A stretch of DNA of 64,000 nt, taken from Holophaga sp. (GTDB lineage: Bacteria > Acidobacteriota > Holophagae > Holophagales > Holophagaceae). Under the pieces are notes generated by a model. The model was not told where the DNA came from. It ran no database searches and saw only the letters and a list, made by a program, of their open reading frames with translations. Numbering within the stretch: position 1 is the stretch's first letter; each line of letters starts with the position of its first letter. Location of the stretch: the NCBI GenBank assembly GCA_016715205.1, contig JADKBC010000008.1:62001-126000 (forward strand), given 5' to 3'. The translations under genes were made by a program, and so were the position numbers. Below, piece after piece: positions 44,862-54,312 of the stretch.

Positions 44862-45248
44862 TCAGAAGGATCGTGGGATCTGGGACGTGTGGTGGTGGAG
44901 AATGGGCCGGGGTTTTGTCAAATCCAGCAGAAAAGAAAAGCGGGCCTCGAAGCTGAGCAATTCGCCATCCACCGCAAACCGCCAGCAGTAGATCCCGGTC
45001 ATGGAATACAAATCGGGTCGGATGTGCTGCACTGCCAATGTTTTTTCGTGCAGAGCGATGCTGAGTTCTTCCCGTTGGGTGAGGGCCTCAAAGTAGGTTC
45101 GAATCTTTTCGGGGCTATCGAGCTGGCGGTTGGAAAAGGTGGGGAACAGGATGGCGTTTTCGCTGTACAGGCTCAAAACGTTTTCGCATTCGTTGCCATT
45201 GATGGCTGCCATCCAGGTTTTCAGGAATGTTTCGGGGGAATCGATCAT
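44862..45248 (-). CDS. SnoaL-like/NTF2-fold small protein
   Basis: A 128-residue protein with the NTF2-like pattern: an N-terminal helix pair (SPETFLKTWMAAINGNECENVLSLYSENAILFPTF, in parts) and beta strands ending with SMTGIYCWRFAVDGE and ARFSFLL. Family members are SnoaL-like polyketide cyclases, CaMKII-association and DUF4440 proteins, with diverse roles; the substrate is unknown. ATG at 45248 has AAAGG nine bases upstream; the longer frame to 45347 is not needed. Confidence 0.7.
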   Translation of the reverse strand: MIDSPETFLKTWMAAINGNECENVLSLYSENAILFPTFSNRQLDSPEKIRTYFEALTQREELSIALHEKTLAVQHIRPDLYSMTGIYCWRFAVDGELLSFEARFSFLLDLTKPRPILHHHTSQIPRSF

Positions 45249-45398
45249 GGGGGCCTTTCGCAAAGGAGAAGCGGCCGAAAGACCGCTGCTCCTTTGAGAT
45301 GCCATCCCGGGCCTCCGTGTGTGTCCAGCTTGGGGGTAAGCCCTCATTGGATATAACTTGTGGCCTAAGTGCTTAACTCAGAAATTTTCCGTCAGAGA

Positions 45399-48317
45399 TT
45401 ACTTCAATTCGAAAAACACCCGGCTGCCGCCTTCCTTCTTGGCCCGCTCGCCGCCTTCCACTTCGAACACGCGGCGCACTTCCACCTTGCCGCTGTCGAG
45501 GAGGGCTTTGACCACGGCCTTGGTGCGTCGGTCGGCCAGATCCCGAAGCTGGTTGGGGTCGATGGTCACGGTGCCCAGGAGGCGCTGTTCCATCTCGCCA
45601 GGCGTGGGGGATGGTAAGGGCGTGACGGCTTTGGCGTCCTTGGGTGTGGGGAACGCGGTTTCAAAGGCGGCGGTTAGCCAGTGGGGGCGATCTTCCGGGG
45701 TCAAATGCACGGCATCGGCATCCAGATCAGGATTCTTGGCCCTCAGGCTCTGCACCTTGGCACGGCGGAGCAGGTTCTCCAGCCCGGCCTTCTTGAAAGC
45801 AGCGCCGTCGGCGGCGGGGTCGGCCGTGCCTTCCACCTCCAGGTTGAGTTCGGGGCGCTCCACCAAGGATTTGATCAAGACCTCGAACTTGACCTTGGCC
45901 GCCGCATCGGGCTCGGCACTGCCGGGCGCGAAGGTAATCAGGCTTAGGTCCTCGTTGCCGCCACCGAACAGGCTGCCAATCAGGGTGAAGGGCGAGGTGC
46001 CGATCTTGGCGATCAGGTTGAAAAGCGCCTTCCATACGATTTTGCCGTAATGAAAATCGGGATCATCCAGGCTGCCTTCGATGGGCAGTTCCACGGTGAT
46101 CATGCCCTTGCGGTCCCGCAGCAGGGCCAGGGCCAGCTTCACCGGCAAATGGGTGGCGTCGGGGCTTTGCACCTTGTCGCCCAGGTAGAATTGATCAAGG
46201 TTGGTTTTGACCAGGGCTTTCAGTTTGCGCTGTTCGATCTTGATGTGAGCATCCACATCCAGCTTGCCCTTGCGCACCGTGTAGCCCAGGAATTTGCCGG
46301 TGTAGGGGCTGAAATCCGCGAGATCCGCGCCCTGAATGCGCACGGTCACATCCGTATCCTGATCCCGACGCAGGGGCATGGAATGGCCCTGGATGGAAAG
46401 CGGCGCAAGGCCACCTGCCTTGCCGGTGAGGGTCAGGGCCGAGCCGCTTTCGGGCAGGGTGGAAAGTCCGGTATTAAGGCCCTCCAGATCGGTGATCAGG
46501 AAGGTGGCGTTGGGCTCCACACTGCGGTCGATGTAGGTGAGGCGCCCAGCCTTCAGGATCATCTTGGCCAGTGCCACCTTGAAGGGTGACTCCGCCGAGG
46601 GTGGCACCGCACCGCCCAGCACGGCCCCCGCCGGGGAGGGCGGGGGGGTGGGTTCGATCTTGAAGGCCCGAGCTACGTTGGTACTGCCATCCTTGGCGAC
46701 CACCAACCGGTGCTCGCAATCGATGAGTTCCACACTCTGGATGTTCAGCACTTCGGGGTGAGTGCTCACGTTCAGGCCGGTGATGCGCAGATCCTTGTAG
46801 CGCAGGAATGGTTCCTGCTGGGCGGCGTCCATGACCTCGAAGTCGGCCAGGCGCACATTGCCCTTGAACGCGGTGGTGTCCGAGGCCTTGCCTTCCCAGG
46901 CGCCGCGCAGGGTGCCATTCATGGACAAGCGGCCGCGGTTCACGCGCAGATCCGCGGTGGGTGCCGTGTAGGGATCAAAGGTGGCCAGCTCGAGGCCTTC
47001 GATTTTTAGAGCCAATTCCACGGAAGGCTTGAGGGCTTTGATGGTGCCTTCCACCTGCAGGCGGGTTTGGCCATCCAGGGTCAAGGAGGCGGCCAGTTTG
47101 GTGGTGGCGTTGGGATCCAGCGAAAAATCGTTCAGGGAAATGTCGAGGTTCTCGGCCAGCACGGCAACGGGGCGCAGGGTGCTTTGATCCTGGAAGGCAA
47201 CCCGGAAATTTTTCACACCCAGTTCCCGCACCACCAGTTCAAAGGGTTTTTCGGGCTCGGCGGGCTTGGGCCGGGGCTTGGGCGTGAGCAGATTCACAAG
47301 GCTCAGCTGGCCATTTTTTAAACGCACCAAGTCAAGCTTGGCGTCCCGGGCCACCAGGGAACCCAACTCGGCGTGGCGCCCGATCAGATCCGCCTGCAGG
47401 CCCCGTAGTTCCAGTTTGGGCAGCTCGATGGCGTTGTTCTTCTGGCCTGTTTCCGCGAGCTGGAGATCCTGGAGATCCAATTGGCCATCCAGCACCTTCA
47501 AGAGATGGACCCCCGAGGACCACTGAAAGGCATAGGTGGCCTTGGCCGAGAGCAGACCACCCTTCAGGTCGAAGGCCACCTGGTCCTTGTAGTACGGGTG
47601 GTACTTGGGGAGCACCAACCGCTCCAGGGTCACCGTGCCCTGGGAGGCCAGGGGTTCCGTGGAAAACACCCCGGTCCAGGAGAAGGTTTCCCCGGATTCC
47701 GTGCGCCCTGAAAAGGCATAAGGGTTCTGGCGGTTGGGTTCGGTATGAAAGCCCTTCAGCTCGAGGCTGAGGGGGCCGAGGGTGGTGGCGAAGGGTTCTT
47801 CCAAGCTTCGGTCCAGCATCTGGATGCGAGCTTCCCGTATGGCCAGATGGCCGATGGCAATTTCCCGTGGCGTGGATTCGGGCTTTTGTTGGGGCTCCTG
47901 GTTCTTTTTCAGCCGTTCCAGGATGTCGGCAAAGTTGAGCTGACCGCCCTTCTCGATCACCACCCGTCCAGAGGGGCGATCCAGTTCCACGGCCTGCAGG
48001 GTGATCGTTTTCGTGAATAGGGTTGAAATCCCTAGGTTTACGTACAGACGGTCCCAGGCCAGAAAGGCTTCGCCATCCCGGTCCTGGATGCGGAAGCCTT
48101 CCAGGGTGGTGGATAGGGCAAAGGGATTGACCCGTACCTTCTGGATCGTCACCTTGCGGCCCAGGAGTTGCTCAGCCTGGGCGGGCAATTTGCCCTTGAT
48201 CACGGCGGGGGCTACCCAGAACCCCAGCGCCGCATAGGCCAGCACCAGCGAAGCCAGAATGGCCAGGAGCCGGCGATGGAGCCGAGAGAGTCGGAGGAAA
48301 AGGTTGGGGAGTTTCAT
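45399..48317 (-). CDS. DUF748/AsmA-like envelope protein
   Basis: A 972-residue protein with an N-terminal signal anchor (about 17-38) and a long repetitive beta-rich region typical of DUF748 and AsmA-like proteins. Motifs include QLLGRKVTIQKVRVNPFALSTTLEGFRIQD (over about 45-75), then ITGLNVSTHPEVLNIQSVELIDC. A Pro/Ala-rich low-complexity linker lies near residues 560-580. The C-terminal part (about 800-972) shows ITFAPGSAEPDAAAKVKF, reminiscent of OmpA-type peptidoglycan-binding domains, and is charged. Such proteins are proposed to form a hydrophobic groove across the periplasm for lipid transfer; this is family inference. ATG at 48317, transcribed alone. Confidence 0.75.
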   Translation of the reverse strand: MKLPNLFLRLSRLHRRLLAILASLVLAYAALGFWVAPAVIKGKLPAQAEQLLGRKVTIQKVRVNPFALSTTLEGFRIQDRDGEAFLAWDRLYVNLGISTLFTKTITLQAVELDRPSGRVVIEKGGQLNFADILERLKKNQEPQQKPESTPREIAIGHLAIREARIQMLDRSLEEPFATTLGPLSLELKGFHTEPNRQNPYAFSGRTESGETFSWTGVFSTEPLASQGTVTLERLVLPKYHPYYKDQVAFDLKGGLLSAKATYAFQWSSGVHLLKVLDGQLDLQDLQLAETGQKNNAIELPKLELRGLQADLIGRHAELGSLVARDAKLDLVRLKNGQLSLVNLLTPKPRPKPAEPEKPFELVVRELGVKNFRVAFQDQSTLRPVAVLAENLDISLNDFSLDPNATTKLAASLTLDGQTRLQVEGTIKALKPSVELALKIEGLELATFDPYTAPTADLRVNRGRLSMNGTLRGAWEGKASDTTAFKGNVRLADFEVMDAAQQEPFLRYKDLRITGLNVSTHPEVLNIQSVELIDCEHRLVVAKDGSTNVARAFKIEPTPPPSPAGAVLGGAVPPSAESPFKVALAKMILKAGRLTYIDRSVEPNATFLITDLEGLNTGLSTLPESGSALTLTGKAGGLAPLSIQGHSMPLRRDQDTDVTVRIQGADLADFSPYTGKFLGYTVRKGKLDVDAHIKIEQRKLKALVKTNLDQFYLGDKVQSPDATHLPVKLALALLRDRKGMITVELPIEGSLDDPDFHYGKIVWKALFNLIAKIGTSPFTLIGSLFGGGNEDLSLITFAPGSAEPDAAAKVKFEVLIKSLVERPELNLEVEGTADPAADGAAFKKAGLENLLRRAKVQSLRAKNPDLDADAVHLTPEDRPHWLTAAFETAFPTPKDAKAVTPLPSPTPGEMEQRLLGTVTIDPNQLRDLADRRTKAVVKALLDSGKVEVRRVFEVEGGERAKKEGGSRVFFELK

Positions 48318-48472
48318 GGGTTAAGAATAAACCCCTGTGGGCCCGAAAAAGGCGAAGGAGACCGGAGTGGAACTGGGCTAATATGGCTTCTTAATCCATG
48401 GTCCCGAGGCCATGACTACCCATTCCGGGTGTGTCGGTTAATCGGTCGACGCCTTCTCATTGAGGAGTTCTA

Positions 48473-49792
48473 ATGTCCGAGCCCCGTCGCGTTCTTATCC
48501 TGGGAGCCGCTGGTCGCGACTTCCATAACTTCAACACGGTCTACCGTGATAACCCCGACTTCAAGGTCGTGGCCTTCACCGCGACCCAGATTCCCGATAT
48601 CGCAGGCCGTGCCTACCCCGCCGTCCTCGCCGGGAAGCTCTACCCTGCAGGCATCCCCATCTTCGACGAAAGCGAACTGGTGGACGTCATCAAGAACCAC
48701 AAGCCCGACGTCGCCGTCTTCTCCTACTCCGATGTCACCCACGAAACCGTGATGCATCTGGCGAGCCTCTGCATCGCCATGGGCGTTGATTTCGAACTGC
48801 TGGGCGCCGACAAGACCATGGTGAAATCCACCAAGCCCGTCATCGCCATCACCGCCGTCCGCACCGGCGCTGGCAAGAGCCAGACCACCCGCTACATCAG
48901 CCACATCCTGAAGAGCCTGGGCAAGAAGGTGGTCGCCATTCGCCACCCCATGCCCTACGGCGATCTCGCCATCCAGGCCTGCCAGCGCTTTGCCGAATAC
49001 TCTGATCTCGACAAGCACAAGTGCACCATCGAAGAGCGTGAAGAGTACGAACCCCATATCGACAACGGGTTTGTCATCTACTCCGGTGTGGACTACGAAC
49101 AAATCGTCCGCAACGCCGAGAAGGAAGCGGATGTCATCCTGTGGGACGGCGGCAACAACGATCTGCCCTTCTACGCCTGCGACCTGCACATCGTGATCGC
49201 CGATCCCCTGCGTTCTGGCCACGAAATGCTGTACCACCCCGGTGAGGCCAATTTCCGCCGCGCCGATGTCATCGTCATCAACAAGTGCGATAGCGCCAAG
49301 GAAGAAGACATCCTGGCCATTGAAGCCAATGCCAAGAAGTTCAATCCCAAGGCCGTGGTCATCCGCGCCAACAGCCCCGTCACCTGCGAAAAGCCCGAGA
49401 TGGTCAAGGGCAAGAACGTGCTGATCATCGAAGACGGCCCCACGCTCACCCACGGCTCCATGAGCATCGGTGCCGGTGTGGTTGCCGCCAAGAACTGCGG
49501 CGCCGCCAAGATCGTGGATCCCACGCCTTACGCCGTGGCCTCCATCGCCGCCACCTACAAGAAGTACCCCAATGCCCAGGGCATCCTGCCCGCCATGGGC
49601 TATGGCGATGCCCAGGTGAAGGATCTCGAAGCCACCATCGAAGCTACGCCTTGCGATGTGGTGCTCTCCGCTACCCCCATCGACATCACCCGCATCCTGA
49701 AGGTCAACAAGCCCATGGTGCGCGCCACCTACGAGCTGGCCGAAGTCACCAAGGGCCAGTTGGAAGCCGCCGTCAAGAAGATGCTGGCCTAG
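48473..49792 (+). CDS. Cyclic 2,3-diphosphoglycerate synthetase-like P-loop GTPase
   Basis: A 439-residue P-loop NTPase. The N-terminal domain (about 5-125) begins RRVLILGAAGRDFHNFN, followed by a Walker A GAGKS in VRTGAGKSQTTR (about 136-147), a Walker B-like ILWDGGNNDLPF, and an NKCD specificity motif (about 273-276) for guanine. This combination is typical of the cyclic 2,3-diphosphoglycerate synthetase family known from methanogenic archaea and found in some bacteria, where its role is less clear. GAGG precedes the start codon by six bases. Followed by a terminator; monocistronic. Confidence 0.8.
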   Translation: MSEPRRVLILGAAGRDFHNFNTVYRDNPDFKVVAFTATQIPDIAGRAYPAVLAGKLYPAGIPIFDESELVDVIKNHKPDVAVFSYSDVTHETVMHLASLCIAMGVDFELLGADKTMVKSTKPVIAITAVRTGAGKSQTTRYISHILKSLGKKVVAIRHPMPYGDLAIQACQRFAEYSDLDKHKCTIEEREEYEPHIDNGFVIYSGVDYEQIVRNAEKEADVILWDGGNNDLPFYACDLHIVIADPLRSGHEMLYHPGEANFRRADVIVINKCDSAKEEDILAIEANAKKFNPKAVVIRANSPVTCEKPEMVKGKNVLIIEDGPTLTHGSMSIGAGVVAAKNCGAAKIVDPTPYAVASIAATYKKYPNAQGILPAMGYGDAQVKDLEATIEATPCDVVLSATPIDITRILKVNKPMVRATYELAEVTKGQLEAAVKKMLA

Positions 49793-49813
49793 TCTTCTAG
49801 TCCTAGTTGAAAG

Positions 49814-49841
49814 AAAAACGGGCGCCGCGGCGCCCGTTTTT
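49814..49841. terminator. Strong bidirectional rho-independent terminator
   Basis: AAAAACGGGCGCC-GC-GGCGCCCGTTTTT: a perfect 13-bp palindrome with T runs on both strands, between convergent genes ending at 49792 (plus) and 49865 (minus). Confidence 0.92.
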
Positions 49842-49864
49842 CCTTGAAAATCGCTCGAAAATGC

Positions 49865-51556
49865 CTAGGCCAGAAGCAGTGAACCGAAGGGCTGGCCCAG
49901 AATGGGGGCCGCGAACCTGGCTTGGGGTTCATAGAGCCCCGCCATGCCCACATCGGGGACCCGTTTGGCTGGGTTGGTGGCAAGGCTGTTGCCAAAAATG
50001 GCGTGGGCTGTGAGGTTCGCCGCCAAAAAAGCCTGGTCATCCGCAAAGGCCTGCTCGGTTCCGAAGGCACGGGCGATGCCCTTGTGATGATGGAGTTTTC
50101 GCCGGATACGGAAGAACGTCTCCGCATAGGCCTGCAGCGGGATGGGGCAGCCTGCCCGCTCCAGTCGATCCAGTGAGGCCAGTACGTGGAGGATGACCTG
50201 GGCGGGGGCCCGGCGAGTCCGCCCTTCCACATCGAAGGCCAGCTCGATTTCGGCGTAGCGATCGGACCAGGCGGCGACCTTGTCCTTGGCGAAACCGGCG
50301 GCGTGGGCCAGATGGAACCCAAAGAGCAGCTTCGTGCCGCGGTCACCCAGGTCCCGGGGCGCTTTCACGGTGCCTTCGTAGGCCGCGTCGATGGCTACTT
50401 TGACGAACCGATCCAAGAGAATCGAGGGTGAAAAATTCTTGTTCCGGGCCGCATGCATGAGAGCCAGGGCGAGGCGGGTGAACTGCCCGTCCCCGATGCG
50501 AATCTCCTGGAATTGATTGGCCAGGGTGGACTGGATTGCCTCGAACAGGCGGGTTCGATCCTGCTCCTGTTCGGCGGGATCGCCCGCACCAGGGTTGGCG
50601 ATGAAAAGGTCCACCGCGTAGGGTAGGTGCCAGCCCGAGGCCAGCAGGGAATGGGGGACAAGGCTTTTCATCCGGTTCATCAGCCCTTGCAGCCGTTCCC
50701 GGTTGCACCAGAGGTAGGGCCGCTTGGGGGTTTCGCGGTAGGCGCGGATCAGGCGAATGAGGAAGGCGTTCTTGATGCGGGCCGAATTGATTTCCGCAAA
50801 GGGCACCAGCCGCTCGAAGGCATCCGAAAGGGCTTCGAATTCTGCCACCACCGAGGAGGCTTTCTCTTCCTCGGTTTGGAATTCCATGACGAAAGCCAGG
50901 AGGTTGGCAGGGTCCTCCCGAAAGTGTGCGTAATCCGTGATCTTGTGTTTTCGGGGGCCGGAAACGGCATGGAAGGCAGATTCCAGTTCCTCCATGGTCC
51001 GGGCCTCGGGCAGGGCCTGTTCCCCGGTTTCTGTGAGGGCAAAATGCCCCAAGGCATCGATAAGGGTTCCTGGCGGGGCGCTTTTTTGCAGGGCGTCGAT
51101 CTCCCGGTCGGTGGAGGCTAACCGATCCAGGCAATCCCGGCCATCCACCTGCAGGCGGTCCCGGATCCGTTCGATCCGCTCCGGCACCTGCTCAGGGTGT
51201 TCCACCTCCCGGATTTGGAGGCCTAGGATACCGAGGAGCTCGAAGATCCGAACCACTTCCGGATCATCCGCGGGGATCTTGGTTGAGCCGCCCGTGGGGA
51301 AGAAATCGGCCAGTCGGGACCGGGGCGTCACGCGCCGCTGGAGTCGATCGACACAGGCCTTGGCTTCCAGGAAGAACTGGTGAGTTTCCTGGAGGCTGTT
51401 GTAACGGGCTTCAAGGAGTTGATGTTTAGAGGTTTCAATACGCCGCAACTGGCCGGATTCCAAAAGTTCCGCCAGCAGGGTGTCCTGGCCGGGTTCCAAC
51501 TGCACCGACTCGTGGCCGGCGATTTTCAGAAGCAGGTCCAGGGAAGTCTCGGGCAT
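49865..51556 (-). CDS. Unknown helical protein
   Basis: A 563-residue protein I do not recognise. It looks wholly alpha-helical and soluble: residues 1-170 are acidic and rich in Leu/Glu/Arg heptad-like patterns (for example RIETSKHQLLEARYNSLQE), and residues 240-450 carry more conserved-looking stretches such as RIKNAFLIRLIRAYRETP and WCNRERLQGLMNRMK. A His-rich patch KLHHHKG and a block FGNSLATNPAKRVPD are near the end. No signal peptide, membrane helix or catalytic motif is visible. Transcribed alone from 51556, convergent with the GTPase gene. Base and codon use match the surrounding core genes, so it is a genuine gene. Confidence 0.75.
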   Translation of the reverse strand: MPETSLDLLLKIAGHESVQLEPGQDTLLAELLESGQLRRIETSKHQLLEARYNSLQETHQFFLEAKACVDRLQRRVTPRSRLADFFPTGGSTKIPADDPEVVRIFELLGILGLQIREVEHPEQVPERIERIRDRLQVDGRDCLDRLASTDREIDALQKSAPPGTLIDALGHFALTETGEQALPEARTMEELESAFHAVSGPRKHKITDYAHFREDPANLLAFVMEFQTEEEKASSVVAEFEALSDAFERLVPFAEINSARIKNAFLIRLIRAYRETPKRPYLWCNRERLQGLMNRMKSLVPHSLLASGWHLPYAVDLFIANPGAGDPAEQEQDRTRLFEAIQSTLANQFQEIRIGDGQFTRLALALMHAARNKNFSPSILLDRFVKVAIDAAYEGTVKAPRDLGDRGTKLLFGFHLAHAAGFAKDKVAAWSDRYAEIELAFDVEGRTRRAPAQVILHVLASLDRLERAGCPIPLQAYAETFFRIRRKLHHHKGIARAFGTEQAFADDQAFLAANLTAHAIFGNSLATNPAKRVPDVGMAGLYEPQARFAAPILGQPFGSLLLA

Positions 51557-51916
51557 TGGGGGTCAGATCCGGGAATCGGGGTTCATAGGTCAACGTGCCA
51601 ATGTTGCCTCATCGGCGTCAGCCTGGGCCAACAAAAGAACTGCTGAAATGCCGCATGGTTGTGCCCGCTGGTATCCAAGGCCGTCCTCCTCTTGTCCACG
51701 TTCCCGGCCCAGAAATCCCAAACCTTTTCGGCCGCGCCTCGTTGGAATTGGGCAAAGCCAACTTCCAGGCATCCATTTTCCTAAGGGTGGAATCTTTTGA
51801 CCTGCCCCTTGTTTCGATGGCCCCGTGCACATTAGCTGTCCGCGCCAATGTTGGTTTTTTACCGGATCGGACATCCACCGGGTCATTCCCTGCGTATAGC
51901 AGTTAGGAGCTAGCCC
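51557..51916. other. 360-base spacer, probable promoter region
   Basis: Frames of 86-103 codons exist on both strands (e.g. plus 51595-51906), but they overlap each other, lack ribosome-binding sites and have low-complexity composition, so none is called. The stretch carries the divergent promoters for the unknown minus-strand gene and the SOUL gene. Confidence 0.45.
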
Positions 51917-52513
51917 ATGCGTTTGATCTCTGTTTTCCTCTTGCTTGCCCTCATCCAGGGAGGTGGCTTAATGGCCGCGGAGCGACCGTCCTTCATCGTG
52001 GAACGCCGCCTGTCCGATCTAGAAATCCGCCAGTACCAGGCTTATGTGGTGGCCCAAACAGAGGTGGAAGGGCCCATGGAGGCTGCGGGGAACGAGGGCT
52101 TTCGCCGTCTTGCGGGTTATATTTTTGGGGGCAACGGAACGGGGCAGAAGATTGCCATGACCGCTCCGGTGGCCATGGCCCCCCTGCCCGAGGCGGCCCG
52201 GCTCATACCCAAAGGGGGTGGCTTTGTGGTGCAGTTCATGATGCCCTCTGATGTCACCCTGGGATCCCTGCCACAGCCGAAGGATAGCCGAGTTACCTTC
52301 GCTGCAATCCCCGCCCGGCGAGTGGCGGCCCTGGCCTATCGAGGGAACTGGTCGGAGGCGCGCTATCAGGCGCACCTTGACAAGCTGCAAACGGCCCTGG
52401 CCAGGGAGGGACTTAAGGCAACCGGAACACCCGTGTGGGCCCGGTACGACCCGCCCTTCATGCCCACCTTCATGCGAACCAACGAGATCCTCGTGGAGGT
52501 CCAGGAGCGATGA
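51917..52513 (+). CDS. SOUL heme-binding family protein, secreted
   Basis: A 198-residue protein with a cleavable signal peptide (about 1-21, ending LMAAE). The rest is one SOUL domain: FIVERRLSDLEIRQYQAYVVA, the heme-loop like GYIFGGNGTGQKIAMTAPV, the hydrophobic strand FVVQFMMP, and YRGNWSEARY...YDPPFMPTFMRTNEI near the C-terminus, all characteristic for the family. Members bind heme or act as lipid/heme carriers; the bacterial role is unknown. ATG at 51917 is preceded by TAGGAGCTAGCCC. Followed 100 bases later by a small secreted gene. Confidence 0.88.
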   Translation: MRLISVFLLLALIQGGGLMAAERPSFIVERRLSDLEIRQYQAYVVAQTEVEGPMEAAGNEGFRRLAGYIFGGNGTGQKIAMTAPVAMAPLPEAARLIPKGGGFVVQFMMPSDVTLGSLPQPKDSRVTFAAIPARRVAALAYRGNWSEARYQAHLDKLQTALAREGLKATGTPVWARYDPPFMPTFMRTNEILVEVQER

Positions 52514-52612
52514 TGTTTACTGTTCGGGAACAAGAAGAGGCGGCAGGGGTCAAAGGGGTGTCACGACCGGATTCCCGCAACCATCATGCGGGCTTCTCCT
52601 ACGGAGGCATTC

Positions 52613-53125
52613 ATGAAGCGCACCATCCTTGCCATCCTCCTTGTCCTGCCCCTGGCAGCCCAGGCTGATGCCAAAAAACACAAAGGAAGCATGCAGGACG
52701 TTCAAAGCAACCCCCTTTACACGGATAAAGGGGCAAAGTCGGTGAATCCCCTCTACCAGGACAAGGGCAACCAGGGTGTGAACCCGCACTTTGAGGACAC
52801 CCGTCGGCAGGTCCAGGACATCCTCAATGGCCTTAAGCCGCCGGTGGCAGCCAAACTCCAGGCCGCTGCCGAGGAGCTAGACCGGACTCCCATCCTGAAC
52901 GGGCCGGAAGCCCCCGCTTGGCAGACGGCAGAAGCTGCCACCCGACGTGCGTTGGGAGCGGGTATGCCCGCAGATGCGGAGGGTGCGACCGCCGTCGTGA
53001 TTTGTCTCTGGGCATCCAAGAAAGGGTACGATTACTACAAGGCTTCCACGGCGTTGGCCCGAGCCTCCAATGTCCTCAAGACCAAGCACGACACAGTGAA
53101 GAACAGCATCAACAACGTGCGCTAA
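52613..53125 (+). CDS. Small secreted protein, unknown
   Basis: A 170-residue protein with a signal peptide (MKRTILAILLVLPLAAQA, residues 1-18). The mature part starts with a short repeated motif (SNPLYTDKG, VNPLYQDKG, VNPHFEDT, about residues 32-62), and its second half is helical. Family not recognised. The ATG at 52613 follows GGAGGCATTC. The gene lies between the SOUL gene and the convergent nfu-suf operon and may be co-transcribed with SOUL (100-base gap). Confidence 0.7.
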   Translation: MKRTILAILLVLPLAAQADAKKHKGSMQDVQSNPLYTDKGAKSVNPLYQDKGNQGVNPHFEDTRRQVQDILNGLKPPVAAKLQAAAEELDRTPILNGPEAPAWQTAEAATRRALGAGMPADAEGATAVVICLWASKKGYDYYKASTALARASNVLKTKHDTVKNSINNVR

Positions 53126-53283
53126 GGCGAGCTCATACGCTGGAGAGACTGGCTCTACCGAGGAACTTGAATCTAGACGGCTTGCGAAGTACCGGGTAGG
53201 GATCAATGGCGATTTGCCTTGCCTGAAACAACAGGCACCCGTTGATTACCCCGATTTCCGACTTTGGCGGGTGCAACAATCCC

Positions 53284-53853
53284 TCAGACCGTGATGACCA
53301 CGATCTCCGGATCCACTTCCGCCTTCAGGATGCCTTCGATGGCCATGAGGGTGCCGGTGAGGCCGCTGGGGCAGGTGGTGCAAGCGCCCTGGTAGCGGAT
53401 CATCACCTGTTTCTCGTGGCGGCCCACAATTTCCAGGCCGCCGCCATCGGCGGCCAGGGCGGGCATGATCTGGATGGTGAGTACCTTGCGGACCTTTTCA
53501 AGGAATTCATCGTTGGGGTCGGCCTGGAACTGGGGCAGGGCGGGGCGGTCCCGGTCGGTGCTGCCCAGCGGATCGCCATTGCCAGCGGCGGGAGCGGCGC
53601 GGATGGGCGGCGCCAGCTTGGGCAAGAGTTCGGACCAGCCGATGCTGTCGTCCTTGGTAATGGTCATGAACTTGTCTTGCATGAAGACCGACGTTACGTG
53701 GCCCACCTCAAAGAGCGCCAGGGCCAAGGGATCCGCCTCGGCGATATCCCTGCTGGGGAAGCTTTTGGGAAAGCCCACGGCCACCGGCTGGCGCAGGACA
53801 AATTTCACGGCATTGGGATTGGGGGTGTATTCGATCTCGGCAATTTTCGGCAT
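53284..53853 (-). CDS. nfu: Nfu-type iron-sulfur cluster carrier
   Basis: A 189-residue Fe-S carrier. The N-terminal Nfu_N domain (about 3-88) begins IEYTPNPNAVKFVL, and the C-terminal NifU-like domain (about 118-187) has ALAADGGGLEIV and the cluster-binding CxxC in GACTTCPSG. Between them is a Pro/Asp-rich linker. Nfu proteins receive assembled clusters from SUF scaffolds and hand them to apo-targets, such as the hydrogenase and flavoprotein subunits in this window. Last gene of the suf operon, ten bases after sufU. Confidence 0.94.
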   Translation of the reverse strand: MPKIAEIEYTPNPNAVKFVLRQPVAVGFPKSFPSRDIAEADPLALALFEVGHVTSVFMQDKFMTITKDDSIGWSELLPKLAPPIRAAPAAGNGDPLGSTDRDRPALPQFQADPNDEFLEKVRKVLTIQIMPALAADGGGLEIVGRHEKQVMIRYQGACTTCPSGLTGTLMAIEGILKAEVDPEIVVITV

Positions 53854-53862
53854 GGTGGGCCT

Positions 53863-54312
53863 TTATTCCGTTGAGGTCGCGCCGTCGCCTTCCAGCGCGG
53901 AATGCAGGGTTGCCCAGGGGAGAACCGCACATTTCACACGGCTGGGGAGATCCTTCACACCCTGAAAAAGGGTGAGCTTGCCCAGGAGATGAGGGTCCGT
54001 GGCGGGATCCAGCTTGCCGCGGATCATTTCGCGGAATTGTTCCACCATGGTTTCCGCCTCAGTCACGGGTTTGCCTTTGACGTTCACGGTCATCAGCGAA
54101 CTGGACGCCTGGCTGATGGCGCAACCGTGGCCCTGGAATTTCAGATCCTTCACGATGCCATCTTCCACCACCAGGGTGATCTCGATGTCATCGCCGCAGA
54201 GCGGATTCAGCCCGTGGGCGTGGTGGGTGCAGGGCTCCAGCTTCCCGAAGTTCCGGGGCTTCTTGTTGTGCTCCAGGATCACCTGCTGGTACAGCTCGCG
54301 GGGGTCGCTCAT
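53863..54312 (-). CDS. sufU: SufU-type scaffold/sulfurtransferase
   Basis: A 149-residue IscU/SufU fold protein with the three conserved Cys in NPLCGDD, HGCAISQASSS and RVKCAVLPW; the C-terminal spacing with the inserted segment between the last two (about 85-125) is the SufU type, where zinc-bound SufU receives persulfide sulfur from SufS. The ATG overlaps the sufS stop (ATGA), so translation is coupled. In this operon SufU would work as sulfur relay to the SufBCD scaffold. Confidence 0.93.
   Translation of the reverse strand: MSDPRELYQQVILEHNKKPRNFGKLEPCTHHAHGLNPLCGDDIEITLVVEDGIVKDLKFQGHGCAISQASSSLMTVNVKGKPVTEAETMVEQFREMIRGKLDPATDPHLLGKLTLFQGVKDLPSRVKCAVLPWATLHSALEGDGATSTE

Noticed and set aside
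51595..51906. 103-codon plus-strand frame before the SOUL gene
   Set aside because: No ribosome-binding site, overlapping frames on the other strand, no motif.
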